Source of the DNA: Ignavibacteria bacterium
GTDB lineage: Bacteria; Bacteroidota; Ignavibacteria; Tepidaquicellales; Tepidaquicellaceae
NCBI GenBank assembly: GCA_016704345.1
Contig: JADJAH010000016.1
Location: 1 to 64,000 of the forward strand
Direction: 5' to 3'
Length of the DNA: 64,000 nt
Shown here: positions 35,545-43,999 of the stretch, piece by piece
How positions within the stretch are numbered: position 1 is the stretch's first letter
How the letters are laid out: every line of letters starts with the position of its first letter
Notes under the pieces: model-generated
Told to the model about the DNA's origin: nothing
Databases searched by the model: none
What the model saw: the letters and a program-made list of their open reading frames with translations, nothing else
Translations under genes and position numbers: made by a program

Positions 35545-35862
35545 TTATACGAAAATTATTTCTCTTATTAATTTCTTGTTCAGATGACCATTGAGTTTTT
35601 CCATGATCTCTTCCTTCCTTAACGAAAGTTCATATCTCCATGCAGCATTTTCAACGCTTACAAACAGTTTGTTCTTTCTTAGTTCTACCGGTGTTGAAAA
35701 TTCTGCTATCGAATCGCCCACGCATTCTTTCCAGACGTCAAGTATTTTCATTTCGTGCAGCCTGGTGTCGAGTCCAATGTGATTCATGAACGAATCAAGT
35801 TCGTCTTTCAGGCACATTGTCTTCCCTAGTCTTGTCTTTAGATCAATTGCTTTTTGCTTCAT
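35545..35862 (-). CDS. DUF721 / DciA-like protein
   Basis: The 105-residue protein matches the DUF721 family: ILDVWKECVGDSIAEFSTPVEL, then KLFVSVENAAWRYELSLRKEEIMEKL, with a C-terminal strand IREIIFV. DciA proteins of this family help load the replicative helicase in bacteria lacking DnaC. Placement between recF and gyrB is the family's usual location in this lineage. Its start overlaps the recF stop by 20 bases, implying coupled translation. Confidence 0.85.
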   Translation of the reverse strand: MKQKAIDLKTRLGKTMCLKDELDSFMNHIGLDTRLHEMKILDVWKECVGDSIAEFSTPVELRKNKLFVSVENAAWRYELSLRKEEIMEKLNGHLNKKLIREIIFV

Positions 35863-37018
35863 ACTTTGCTTTACCTTCAGTTACTGTAAATGCAGATATC
35901 TCTGCTTCATCGTAGAATCTTTTCATCTTTTCAATATGTGTATGATCCGCAGTCGTTAGAAAGATCTGCCCGTAATCTTTAAGATGCGAAACGATCTGAG
36001 CTACTCTTGAATGATCAAGCTCCGAAAGAATGTCATCAAGCAGCAGGACAGGAGCCGTTGATTTGCAAGACTTCAGGTATTCATATTCTGCAAGCTTCAA
36101 GGCTACAAGAAAAGTCTTATGTTCGCCCTGTGAAGCAAAGCTCTTGAGCAAAAACCTGTTACTTCCTTTTTCCATGCTGAAGAGATAATCATCTCTCTGC
36201 GGTCCGCACAATGTTAGGCCGCGTACGGCCTCTTCTCCTGCTTTGTTTTCAAAGTGCCTGAGAAAACTTCCTGCAAGATCATCTTTCTCTTTTTCACAAT
36301 CACCGAAAGCATCGGATTGATACTCAATTATCGCATGCTGATCTTCGGTAATAAGGAACGAAAAACTCTTCTCAAAAAATTTTCTGAACTCATGCAGAAA
36401 AGCAATCCTTCTCTTCACCGTTTCTGCGGAAACAACAGCAAGCTTCTCGTTGAAACTTGATAGCATCCCCAAGAAATCCTGCGCGGAATATTTGCCGTGA
36501 TGAGCATGACTTCTCAGCAGTGAGTTCTTTTGCTTAAGCAGTCTTGCAAGCTCTTTCAGACAATCCAAGTACACTGGGCTTGCCTGCGAAAGCATGATGT
36601 CGAAATACTTCCTGCGTTCTGATGGCGTACCGTATGTGACAGCAAGGCTTGCCGGTGAAAGAAACACAACAGGAAATCTTCCGAAGATCTCTGCGGAGAA
36701 TGAACTTACTTTTTCCTTATTTCTAAGAACGGACTTTTGCCGCTGAAGCAGATCATATGAAACAGTTATAAGTTCCGTATTTCCAATATCATTCTTAAAA
36801 ACTCCTTCAACTGCAAACCTGCTGCTGCCAAGCTTTACGCAGTCCGATTCAGTACTGCCAAGAAAACTCTTGCCGTAGGTCAGAAACGATACTCCTTCAA
36901 GTATATTGGTCTTACCCTGACCGTTATTACCACAGATGAAATTAAACTTGCTGTTGAAATCAAGTTCCTGAACTTCATAATTTCTGAAGTTCCTTAATAC
37001 GATCTTATCAATTATCAT
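35843..37018 (-). CDS. recF: DNA replication and repair protein RecF
   Basis: RecF is an SMC-like ATPase that helps load RecA at gapped DNA. The 391-residue protein shows LRNFRNYEVQEL, Walker A GNNGQGKTN (residues 30-38), and FLSPASLAVTYGTPSERRKYFD. It also has the signature LKSFASQGEHKTFLVALKLAE, and Walker B VLLLDDILSELDHSR followed by the D-loop. Length is slightly above the usual 360-370. It follows dnaN after 128 bases. Confidence 0.95.
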   Translation of the reverse strand: MIIDKIVLRNFRNYEVQELDFNSKFNFICGNNGQGKTNILEGVSFLTYGKSFLGSTESDCVKLGSSRFAVEGVFKNDIGNTELITVSYDLLQRQKSVLRNKEKVSSFSAEIFGRFPVVFLSPASLAVTYGTPSERRKYFDIMLSQASPVYLDCLKELARLLKQKNSLLRSHAHHGKYSAQDFLGMLSSFNEKLAVVSAETVKRRIAFLHEFRKFFEKSFSFLITEDQHAIIEYQSDAFGDCEKEKDDLAGSFLRHFENKAGEEAVRGLTLCGPQRDDYLFSMEKGSNRFLLKSFASQGEHKTFLVALKLAEYEYLKSCKSTAPVLLLDDILSELDHSRVAQIVSHLKDYGQIFLTTADHTHIEKMKRFYDEAEISAFTVTEGKAKYEAKSN

Positions 37019-37146
37019 CGCACAGGACGGCTTACTAAACTGAAATCAAATTCTGTAAAAAATATATGCTGTCGGTTATCGGAAAAATTGTACCGTGATA
37101 TCTGCTGGATTTTTTGTCTGAGCAATGAGTAAAGATACGCGTTGCC

Positions 37147-38286
37147 TTATCCTACCCTGACGGGCATAATTAATTCCGTAAACACTTCCATGTCCGCTTG
37201 CTTGTCCGGCTGAGCTATTGCCGCCTTGGAAGGGCTTCCAAAGCTTATGTCAACAATTTCTGTTTCTATCTGGCTCAAAGCTTGACTGATAAATTCTCCG
37301 TTGAATGCGATCACAAATTTGTTTCCCTCTATTTCGTCAGTCCCTGTTCTGCTTGTAAACGAACAGTCGAGTGTTTCTTCTCCTTCAGAACCAACTTCAG
37401 GATTATCGGTTTTGATCGTCATCGATTCGGCGGCAATTTCAAGGATCACCCGCTTTGTATTTGGATTAGCGAGTATCAATGCTCTGTTCATAGATTCGTT
37501 GAAATCATGTTTGCTGACTTTAAGCAGTTTATCGTTGTTGGTAGGAATTACGTTTTCATAATTCGGAAATGTCTCGCCCATTAGCTTGGAGAAAATTTCA
37601 TAATCCCCGAAAGTGATCTTCAGATCACGTTCATTGAAATCCATGATTGTGGTATCTTCAACTCCCAGACGCACCAACAGATGCGCTGTCTTAAGTGGAA
37701 TAACAATCTTCTCATCGCTTGTTCCTTCAACTGTTATGTCGGTCCGGGAAATTCTCGAAAGTCGATAACTGTCTGTCGCTACAAACTTTACTTCCGAACT
37801 TCCTACTTCCATCAGAATTCCCATCATGTTCCTCTTAAGCTCTTCCGTGTTTGCCGCATGTACAACTTTTGAAAGACATCTCTTAAAGCCCGAACCTTTG
37901 AAAACAAGTTGCTTCATATCATCGCCGACCTCCGGCTGTGGAAACTCATCTCCCGGTTCACCGCTCATTGTGTACTTGCCTTTTTTGGTCTTGATCGTAA
38001 GCCTGTTCTTTTCATTTATGTCCATTGAAAGTTCATCGGCAGGCAATGTTCTTGAAACATCAAACAATTTCTTCGCCGGGATGGCCGCCTGTCCGTCTGT
38101 CTTTCCATTGACCTTAAGCTTTGTTCTAATAAAGATCTCAAGATCAGAAGCCATGAGAACAAGTTCATCGCCTTTCAATTCAAAAAAAATGCTTCCAAGC
38201 AGCGGAAGCGTTGATCTTGAAGGAACGATCGAGTTGAGATTAGCAAGACATTCCGAGAGTTTATCCCCTTTGACGGTAAATTTCAT
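37147..38286 (-). CDS. dnaN: DNA polymerase III beta sliding clamp
   Basis: The beta clamp tethers replicative polymerase to DNA. The 379-residue protein has three clamp domains in order. Markers are MKFTVKGDKLSECLANLNSI with VPSRSTLPLL at the N-terminus, DEFPQPE and FKRCLSKVVHAANTEELKRNMMGI in the second domain, then FPNYENVIPTNND. The C-terminus ends AIAQPDKQADMEVFTELIMPVRVG, close to the usual 'lyvlMPmr' ending. It is the first gene of the dnaN-recF-DUF721-gyrB cluster. dnaA is not upstream; a divergent pair of small exported proteins begins there instead. Confidence 0.95.
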   Translation of the reverse strand: MKFTVKGDKLSECLANLNSIVPSRSTLPLLGSIFFELKGDELVLMASDLEIFIRTKLKVNGKTDGQAAIPAKKLFDVSRTLPADELSMDINEKNRLTIKTKKGKYTMSGEPGDEFPQPEVGDDMKQLVFKGSGFKRCLSKVVHAANTEELKRNMMGILMEVGSSEVKFVATDSYRLSRISRTDITVEGTSDEKIVIPLKTAHLLVRLGVEDTTIMDFNERDLKITFGDYEIFSKLMGETFPNYENVIPTNNDKLLKVSKHDFNESMNRALILANPNTKRVILEIAAESMTIKTDNPEVGSEGEETLDCSFTSRTGTDEIEGNKFVIAFNGEFISQALSQIETEIVDISFGSPSKAAIAQPDKQADMEVFTELIMPVRVG

Positions 38287-38543
38287 TAACGAAGAGAATT
38301 AATTTTTATTGAGTGAAAAATACACATTGACAAGGGGATATTCAATTCATTCGTTGGTTTACTTTGGCAATAGATTTTAATGAATATGCCTTCGTTTAAT
38401 GTGTGTTTCAGTATCGCTCAAGAATAGATTTTCAGGATAAAATTTTCACTTATACCTGAAATTGTAGTTTTCCTCCCGGGCGGGAAAGTATTTTAACAGT
38501 GGATTTTGGAATTATGATAAGTATCTTCGCATCAAATTTTTCC

Positions 38544-39047
38544 ATGAGAATAATAAAACTGATAGCCGTTTTTTTAATAATCTTGATTGCTTCATCCGCT
38601 TCGGCACAATCGCCGAGATGGAGCACAATAGAATATGTCCGTTCAAGCGGGCCGGTTTCACCGGAATATCAGTATAACTATTCGATAGTAATTAATGACG
38701 ACGGCAGTTCAAAGCTTATCAGCACAAATCAGGAAGGAACAAAAGAATACGATTTCAACATACCCAATAACAAAAAGGGAATGAAGAAGCTGAAGAAAGA
38801 ATTGAAGAAGAGCTGCGTTCTTAAAATGAGCCCTGATGAATTGAAAAGCGATGAGACACTCATTGGAGGAAAGACAAATAAACTTATAATTACTTTGTGG
38901 CAGGATCCTATGCTAGATCAGCCGCCACAAAAAATTGAAATTCCTTCTAATGTGAAAGAAGAATACGAATCACAAATTGACAGACTTTACACAACAATCA
39001 TGAATCTTGTTCCGGCTTCGGTAAAAACAGAGGCAGGGATTTACTAA
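38544..39047 (+). CDS. Small exported protein of unknown function, paralogue 1
   Basis: The ATG at 38544 was chosen because it begins a signal peptide (MRIIKLIAVFLIILIASSASAQ). The mature part, about 145 residues, shares with the next gene the order 'W...EY.RS.GP.SPEYQY.Y.I.INDDGSSKL', 'K.LKKELK...VL', and 'EYESQIDRLYTTIMNLVP.SV'. The fold and role are unknown; one central strand (NKLIITLWQD) fits a small beta domain followed by a helix. The two form a tandem pair, 9 bases apart, transcribed away from dnaN. Confidence 0.7.
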   Translation: MRIIKLIAVFLIILIASSASAQSPRWSTIEYVRSSGPVSPEYQYNYSIVINDDGSSKLISTNQEGTKEYDFNIPNNKKGMKKLKKELKKSCVLKMSPDELKSDETLIGGKTNKLIITLWQDPMLDQPPQKIEIPSNVKEEYESQIDRLYTTIMNLVPASVKTEAGIY

Positions 39048-39056
39048 AAAATAAAA

Positions 39057-39575
39057 ATGAAGATAATATACATTTCTGCTCTGCTGCTGCTTGCATTTAT
39101 TCCAGGTACCGCAAATTCTCAATACGTTTGGGAAAAAATGGCGTACTATCATTCAACCGGTACAGCGCCCAAAGATATAGCAGGCAGTTATCAGATAGAG
39201 TTGAATGAATCCGGAGGCGGAAAGCTTGAATATACAAAGTACGGAAAGACAAACATCTACGAATTTGAAGCAGGCAGAAAGAGCCTCAAAGAACTGAACA
39301 GAATTATACTTTCAGGCGGAGTACTTGATGCGGATACGAATGAATTAAGAGGCAGTAAGGAATTCACAGGACTGCCTGTTTATGTCATTACAATGTTTCT
39401 TGATAAGCCGGAAGGTTACAAGAAGAGAAAGCATCCTGTTATTATCATACAGTCTGATGTAAGTGACAAATACAGGGAGTCAGCCTTCAACATTTATGAG
39501 AAACTTGAAGCTATCGTCCCAAAGTCTGTCTGGGAGCAGGCTTTTGCCGATGCCGAGAAAAACTCAGGAAGATGA
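39057..39575 (+). CDS. Small exported protein of unknown function, paralogue 2
   Basis: The 172-residue protein has a signal peptide (MKIIYISALLLLAFIPGTANS). Its body parallels the preceding gene (VWEKMAYYHSTGTAPKDIAGSYQIELNESGGGKLEY against RWSTIEYVRSSGPVSPEYQY). Both end in a helix with KLEAIVPKSVWEQ or its equivalent. The pair probably arose by tandem duplication and diverged. Its last 12 bases overlap the 3' end of cysS on the other strand. Confidence 0.7.
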   Translation: MKIIYISALLLLAFIPGTANSQYVWEKMAYYHSTGTAPKDIAGSYQIELNESGGGKLEYTKYGKTNIYEFEAGRKSLKELNRIILSGGVLDADTNELRGSKEFTGLPVYVITMFLDKPEGYKKRKHPVIIIQSDVSDKYRESAFNIYEKLEAIVPKSVWEQAFADAEKNSGR

Positions 39576-40976
39576 TTTGTTTATAGAAAATCCGTCCTTT
39601 GTATCAACTACATCATAGCCCAGAGTTTTAATCTCATTCCTGATCTCATCTGCCAGCTTGAAGTCCTTTGATTTCTTGGCTTCAAGTCTTTTGGCTGCGA
39701 GTATTGACACTTCCTCAGGAATTTCTGCGAGTGCCTCGGGTTTTTCAACAGCTTCAATAAGTTTCAATCCAAATACATTATCAAAATCTGCGGCAAGTTC
39801 CAGTTTATCCTTTGCACTGATGCTGTTGCTTCTGATCATGTCCCACAATACAGACATTGCCACAGGCATGTTAAGGTCATCATTGATCGCTTGAAGAAAT
39901 TTTGATTTGAATCCATCAAGAATTGTAGCATCTGTAACGGCGCCATTTTCTGATTTCTTCAAAGATGCCAGTTTAGACAACAGATTTCTGTAGCCACTTT
40001 TTGCCGAGTCTAACGCTTCAATGGAAAATTTGAGTTTCTTTTTGTAATGAGCCATCAGCAGAAAGTATCTGTAATCAAGCGGTGAATAACCTTCATCGAT
40101 CAATGATTGCAGTGTTATGAATTTTCCGGTTGACTTCGACATTTTCTCATCGCCCATATTCAAAAACTCGCCGTGAAGCCAGTAGTTTACATACTTCTCT
40201 CCTGTGCAAGCTTCGGATTGTGCGATCTCATTTGTGTGATGAACCGGCAAATGATCAATACCGCCGCAATGAATGTCAAAGTGTTTACCCAGAATCGCGT
40301 TGCTCATTGCCGAGCATTCGATGTGCCATCCCGGAAATCCTATACCCCATGGTGATTCCCATTCCATCTGCCTCTTCTCATTCTTAGGCGAAAATTTCCA
40401 CAAGGCAAAGTCAGTAATGTTTTTCTTTTCTTCAGAGAATTCTATCCTTGCACCTTCCCTCATGCCCTCAACGTCAAGCTGTGCAAGCTTTGTGTAATCT
40501 GGAAATTTGGAAGTATCATAATAAACACCGTCGCTTGTAATGTATGTGAAGCCTTTTTCTTCAAGGCATTTGACCATACTGATCTGTTCTTCGATGTAAT
40601 CCGTAGCTTTGGTATAAATATCCGGAGCAAGAATGTTCATGAGCTTCACATCCTTAAGAAAAACTTCCGTATAATATTTTGAGATCTCCCAAACACTCAT
40701 TCCTTTTTCTTTTGCAGATTTCTCCATCTTGTCTTCACCTTCATCATGATCGGAAGTAAGGTGACCAACATCTGTGATGTTCATGACATACTTCACCTCG
40801 TAACCATTATACTTCAAGACTCTTACCAATATATCCTCAAAGAAGAATGTCCTGAAATTACCAATGTGCTGATAATTATAAACTGTAGGTCCGCAGGAAT
40901 ACATCCTTACTTTGCCATGTTCTATTGGTACGAATTCATCAACCGACCTTGTAAGTGAATTGAAAATCTTCAGCAT
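39564..40976 (-). CDS. cysS: Cysteinyl-tRNA synthetase
   Basis: CysS charges tRNA-Cys. The 470-residue class I synthetase has the zinc Cys and HIGH-type motif CGPTVYNYQHIGN (residues 28-40), FGFPGWHIECSAMSNAIL, GGIDHLPVHHTNEIAQSEA and KMSKSTGKF at about residue 275. The usual HIGH-like site reads HIGN, a common variant in CysS. The C-terminal helical domain carries ARRLEAKKSKDFKLADEIR-type residues (AAKRLEAKKSKDFKLADEIR). Length is normal. Two cupin genes follow upstream in the same direction. Confidence 0.95.
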   Translation of the reverse strand: MLKIFNSLTRSVDEFVPIEHGKVRMYSCGPTVYNYQHIGNFRTFFFEDILVRVLKYNGYEVKYVMNITDVGHLTSDHDEGEDKMEKSAKEKGMSVWEISKYYTEVFLKDVKLMNILAPDIYTKATDYIEEQISMVKCLEEKGFTYITSDGVYYDTSKFPDYTKLAQLDVEGMREGARIEFSEEKKNITDFALWKFSPKNEKRQMEWESPWGIGFPGWHIECSAMSNAILGKHFDIHCGGIDHLPVHHTNEIAQSEACTGEKYVNYWLHGEFLNMGDEKMSKSTGKFITLQSLIDEGYSPLDYRYFLLMAHYKKKLKFSIEALDSAKSGYRNLLSKLASLKKSENGAVTDATILDGFKSKFLQAINDDLNMPVAMSVLWDMIRSNSISAKDKLELAADFDNVFGLKLIEAVEKPEALAEIPEEVSILAAKRLEAKKSKDFKLADEIRNEIKTLGYDVVDTKDGFSINKSSS

Positions 40977-41006
40977 GATGTTTTGATTGAAATTGTTCTC
41001 TGAAAA

Positions 41007-41528
41007 TCAGATTGTAAACTTCTCAATGAATTCTTTATGATTGGGATAAACTTCCAAAAGACTTTTCTTATCAGCAAGTTCAAAGTCATCGAAGTCGAAT
41101 CCCGGGGAAACAGTACAGCCTGCAAGTGTGTATGTGTCCGCATCTGCGACCTCCGCACAAAACCAGTTGCCGGCTTTGATCACAATTACCGGACTCTCAC
41201 CTGATTCAATGTCGAGTCCCAGCAGATGTGTTATCAGATTTCCGGCAGAGTCGATCTCGTGAACTGCAAGACGAGAGCCGTCATAGAAATGCCACACTTC
41301 GTCTGACTTGATCCTGTGCAATGTATTCATCTCGCCGCTTTGAAGAAGAAAGTAAATCGCGGTGCCGTGATTTCTCTCAACCTGTCGTTCATCACCCTGT
41401 CTTATAATGTTTGAAGATCCTTCACTTCTGTAAATCTCTTTGAAGTATCCGCCTTCCCTGTGCGGCGTCAAAGACAGCTTTGCTTTCCAGTAATCAGAAT
41501 CTCTTTCTTTCATTGGTCTTTTATTCAA
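41007..41528 (-). CDS. DUF985-family cupin protein
   Basis: The 173-residue protein matches the DUF985 cupin family: YWKAKLSLTPHREGGYFKEIYRS, TAIYFLLQSGEMNTLHRIKSDEVWHFYDG, then VTPGF-like CTVSPGFDFDDFELADK near the C-terminus. The His residues in the second segment fit a cupin metal site. The family's substrate is not known. It overlaps the upstream cupin gene by 8 bases and lies 30 bases before cysS, so the three may be co-transcribed. Confidence 0.85.
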   Translation of the reverse strand: MNKRPMKERDSDYWKAKLSLTPHREGGYFKEIYRSEGSSNIIRQGDERQVERNHGTAIYFLLQSGEMNTLHRIKSDEVWHFYDGSRLAVHEIDSAGNLITHLLGLDIESGESPVIVIKAGNWFCAEVADADTYTLAGCTVSPGFDFDDFELADKKSLLEVYPNHKEFIEKFTI

Positions 41529-41853
41529 AATGAAAAGCTATCCAGATGCATTCCGGATCCGCGCTTGTGTGTGTTACTCTGTGTTTTTTATCTCTTGGAA
41601 TAAACAAGTGATCACCTGGATTCAATTCAAAATCAAATCCGTCAGCAAATGAGATCCTTGCATTGCCTTTGAGCAACATTACCCACTCGTTCCTGTCTTG
41701 CTGAAGCCATTGCCCGTCCGGAGTCTTTTGTCCTGAAGAGATTATTCTTTCTACAAGCGCATGATCGCTTTCTGCCAGCGCTTCAAAGATCTCGAAATCC
41801 TTCTTCTCTGCTTCAGCATTCTCAAAAATATTCCCCTTAAGAATTTCTTTCAT
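41521..41853 (-). CDS. Small single-domain cupin protein
   Basis: The ATG at 41853 was chosen (MKEILKGNIFENAEAEKKDF) because the longer frame from 41904 would run into a terminator hairpin. The 110-residue product is a single cupin: EWVMLLKGNARISFADGFDFELNPGDHLFIPRDKKHRVTHTS, with a His near the end of the second motif. Small cupins of this kind often bind metals or small metabolites. It overlaps the following DUF985 gene by 8 bases, so the two are translationally coupled. Confidence 0.8.
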   Translation of the reverse strand: MKEILKGNIFENAEAEKKDFEIFEALAESDHALVERIISSGQKTPDGQWLQQDRNEWVMLLKGNARISFADGFDFELNPGDHLFIPRDKKHRVTHTSADPECIWIAFHFE

Positions 41854-41878
41854 AATATTGACTAAGATTTCCGAAAAC

Positions 41879-41916
41879 AAAAAAGCCCTGTGAAGCAGAG
41901 TCACTCCGCACAGGGC
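41879..41916 (-). terminator. Intrinsic terminator of the fatty acid hydroxylase gene
   Basis: Stem GCCCTGTG / CACAGGGC (41885-41892 and 41909-41916), with further pairing in the loop (GCAGAGT / ACTCCGC, one mismatch). It is followed on the - strand by TTTTTTG. It separates this gene from the cupin pair. Confidence 0.75.
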
Positions 41917-41936
41917 AAAGACTGGTCTTTATCGGA

Positions 41937-42584
41937 TCACTTACCGGCCATTGCGGTGGTGTCCTCTTTCTTTTGCTTAAGTCTGTCAGGTACAGTGCTG
42001 AATACATAATCCCACAACGGATTGCTCACTCCGTAGGCAGTATGTTCATCACCGTAGTGATGCTTCAGATGATATGTTTTAAGGAACGAGCCTATTTTAC
42101 CCTGCATTTTAGCATGATGTGTCGCGTAGTGAATAGTATCGTAGAGAACATAGCCGAGCAGGAATCCGGAGAAAACACCTATGTGATATGTTCCGAATAC
42201 TGCGTTGAAACTGAAATAGAAAAGTGTTGCAAGAGGCACGCTAACCAGCAAAGGCATCACGAGTCTTGTCGCATCCCGCGGATAATCGTGATGAATTCCG
42301 TGTACTAAAAAGTGAACTCTCTTTCCTGTTTCAGATTTTGGATGGTAATGAAATGCCCATCTGTGTATCACATATTCAGTCAGTGTCCAGAGGAACGTTC
42401 CAAAAATGAAGCTCAGTATGCCTGCTATGAAACCGGTATCGGTGAATGCGAGATAAGCTGTGAACAGAATCACCGGAACATAGACAAACACCGGTGTCAT
42501 AGGATGTATATGTGAAAAGTATTCAAGAAAAGGATTCTTGAATAGTCTTACAGTTTCGTTTCGATTAGATACAAATTTTCCCAT
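41937..42584 (-). CDS. Fatty acid hydroxylase / sterol desaturase superfamily protein
   Basis: The 215-residue integral membrane protein has four hydrophobic segments and the di-iron histidine motifs of the superfamily: EYVIHRWAFHYHP, HGIHHDYPRD, HYATHH and HLKHHYGDEH. The arrangement is closest to fatty acid 2-hydroxylases (FA2H-type), which hydroxylate fatty acyl chains of sphingolipids or other lipids. The substrate here is unknown. It has its own terminator. A second member of the superfamily lies at 52.4 kb with a different motif order. Confidence 0.87.
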   Translation of the reverse strand: MGKFVSNRNETVRLFKNPFLEYFSHIHPMTPVFVYVPVILFTAYLAFTDTGFIAGILSFIFGTFLWTLTEYVIHRWAFHYHPKSETGKRVHFLVHGIHHDYPRDATRLVMPLLVSVPLATLFYFSFNAVFGTYHIGVFSGFLLGYVLYDTIHYATHHAKMQGKIGSFLKTYHLKHHYGDEHTAYGVSNPLWDYVFSTVPDRLKQKKEDTTAMAGK

Positions 42585-42647
42585 TGTTGCTTTTAAGTTA
42601 AATTACTCTCATTACAGTTTTTCAAACCAACTGAATATCAATTGAGT

Positions 42648-43046
42648 TTAGGTGGTTCTTTGCTGTTTGAGAAGATCTCTGATCTCAGTCAGCAGTACAA
42701 CATCTTCCGCAGGTGGAGGAGGAGCCGGCGCTTCTTCCTTAGCCCTGAATCTGTTTATTGCTTTAACCATCAGGAATATCGCAAAAGCTATTATCAGGAA
42801 ATCAATAACGGCCTGTATGAATTTTCCGTAAGCGAAAATCACGGGTTCCTTACCTTCCGTTGCCTCCTTAATGACAATCCCCAAACTTGTGAAATCTATA
42901 CCTCCCAGGAGAATGCCAAGTAACGGCATTAACAGATCGCCGACGAATGAAGATACGATCTTGCCAAATGCTACGCCAATTATAAGACCAACGGCAAGAT
43001 CAAGTACGTTACCCTGTGAAATGAACTTTTTGAATTCCTGTACCAT
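42648..43046 (-). CDS. mscL: Large-conductance mechanosensitive channel
   Basis: MscL opens under membrane tension to release solutes during osmotic downshock. The 132-residue protein has FKKFISQGNVLDLAVGLIIGVAFGKIVSSFVGDLLMPLLG as first helix and pore segment. A periplasmic loop, second helix (FIQAVIDFLIIAFAIFLMV) and a cytoplasmic helix with a short proline run follow. Length is normal. It follows the ppx gene by 26 bases as the last gene of a - strand run. Confidence 0.95.
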   Translation of the reverse strand: MVQEFKKFISQGNVLDLAVGLIIGVAFGKIVSSFVGDLLMPLLGILLGGIDFTSLGIVIKEATEGKEPVIFAYGKFIQAVIDFLIIAFAIFLMVKAINRFRAKEEAPAPPPPAEDVVLLTEIRDLLKQQRTT

Positions 43047-43072
43047 AGATTATTTTTTGGCAAAATACTGAA

Positions 43073-43999
43073 TTAGGAACTCTTAGAAAAGGCATCTAAT
43101 TTTAGCATCAGTCCGTACCTTAATCCTCTTGCCGAAATTTTGACACTGCCTGACTCAAGTTTCTTCATCAACTCTCTGAGAATTAATGCTCCCGATACGA
43201 TAATATCACTTCTGCCCTTCATATATGATCCGATAGAGAGCCGCTCCTGCTCATTCATCCCGATAAGTCTTTCCGTAATTTCTGAAACTTCACTTAGTGT
43301 GACGAAATCACCATGAACCTTCCCTATATCAAATTCCTTTAACTCCAGCCTGATTGCTGATAATGTTGTCAAAGTTCCTGCAACTCCAACAAGGCTCTTT
43401 CCTTTTGCTGACAGTGGTAACCTGTCGAGATGCTCAATAATGAATTCTAACGCTCTTAATATTGCTTCGCCGCTGTATCCGTTCTGAAAAAACATTTCCG
43501 TCAACCTTACAGAGCCTATATTGACACTCTCATTTATCAGCAAGCCGCTTTCATGGCATGAGATCTCTGTGCTTCCGCCGCCAATGTCGATCACCGCATA
43601 ATCATCTTCCGGCAGATCATAAACTGCGCCAAGGTAAGCACATTCAGCCTCTTCATTCCCGGAAATAACCTTTACATTTATGCCCGTTTTGCTTTTAATA
43701 TAATCAACAAATTCATTGCTGTTGTCAGCATCTCTCAGAGCGCTCGTTCCAAAAGCATAGATCTCTTTTACGTTGTATTCATTTGAAAATCTCTTGTACT
43801 TTTCGAATATCTCTCGAGCTTTTTCAAAACCCTCGTTAGAAATTTTGTGAGTGTCATAGATTCCTTTTCCGATGCGGGGAGTTTCCTGTGCTTCAAACAG
43901 TGTAGTGAGTTTTCCATTTACCAATGAAGCAACCAGAAGAAGGCATGTATTTGTACCGAGATCGATCACCGCGAAAACTCCGTTATCTCTTGATCGCAT
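43073..43999 (-). CDS. ppx: Ppx/GppA-family exopolyphosphatase
   Basis: The 308-residue protein is the short, two-domain form of the Ppx/GppA family, which hydrolyses polyphosphate or pppGpp. It shows the first ATPase-like motif AVIDLGTNTCLLLVA, the YAFGTSALRDADN segment, and YAVIDIGGGSTEIS. GVAGTLTTLSA follows, and the C-terminus reads RSDIIVSGALILRELM. Which of the two activities dominates cannot be decided from sequence. It overlaps prmA by 17 bases. Confidence 0.9.
   Translation of the reverse strand: MRSRDNGVFAVIDLGTNTCLLLVASLVNGKLTTLFEAQETPRIGKGIYDTHKISNEGFEKAREIFEKYKRFSNEYNVKEIYAFGTSALRDADNSNEFVDYIKSKTGINVKVISGNEEAECAYLGAVYDLPEDDYAVIDIGGGSTEISCHESGLLINESVNIGSVRLTEMFFQNGYSGEAILRALEFIIEHLDRLPLSAKGKSLVGVAGTLTTLSAIRLELKEFDIGKVHGDFVTLSEVSEITERLIGMNEQERLSIGSYMKGRSDIIVSGALILRELMKKLESGSVKISARGLRYGLMLKLDAFSKSS

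Noticed and set aside
38287..38543. Replication origin upstream of dnaN
   Set aside because: No DnaA-box consensus or AT-rich repeat unit was found and dnaA is absent.
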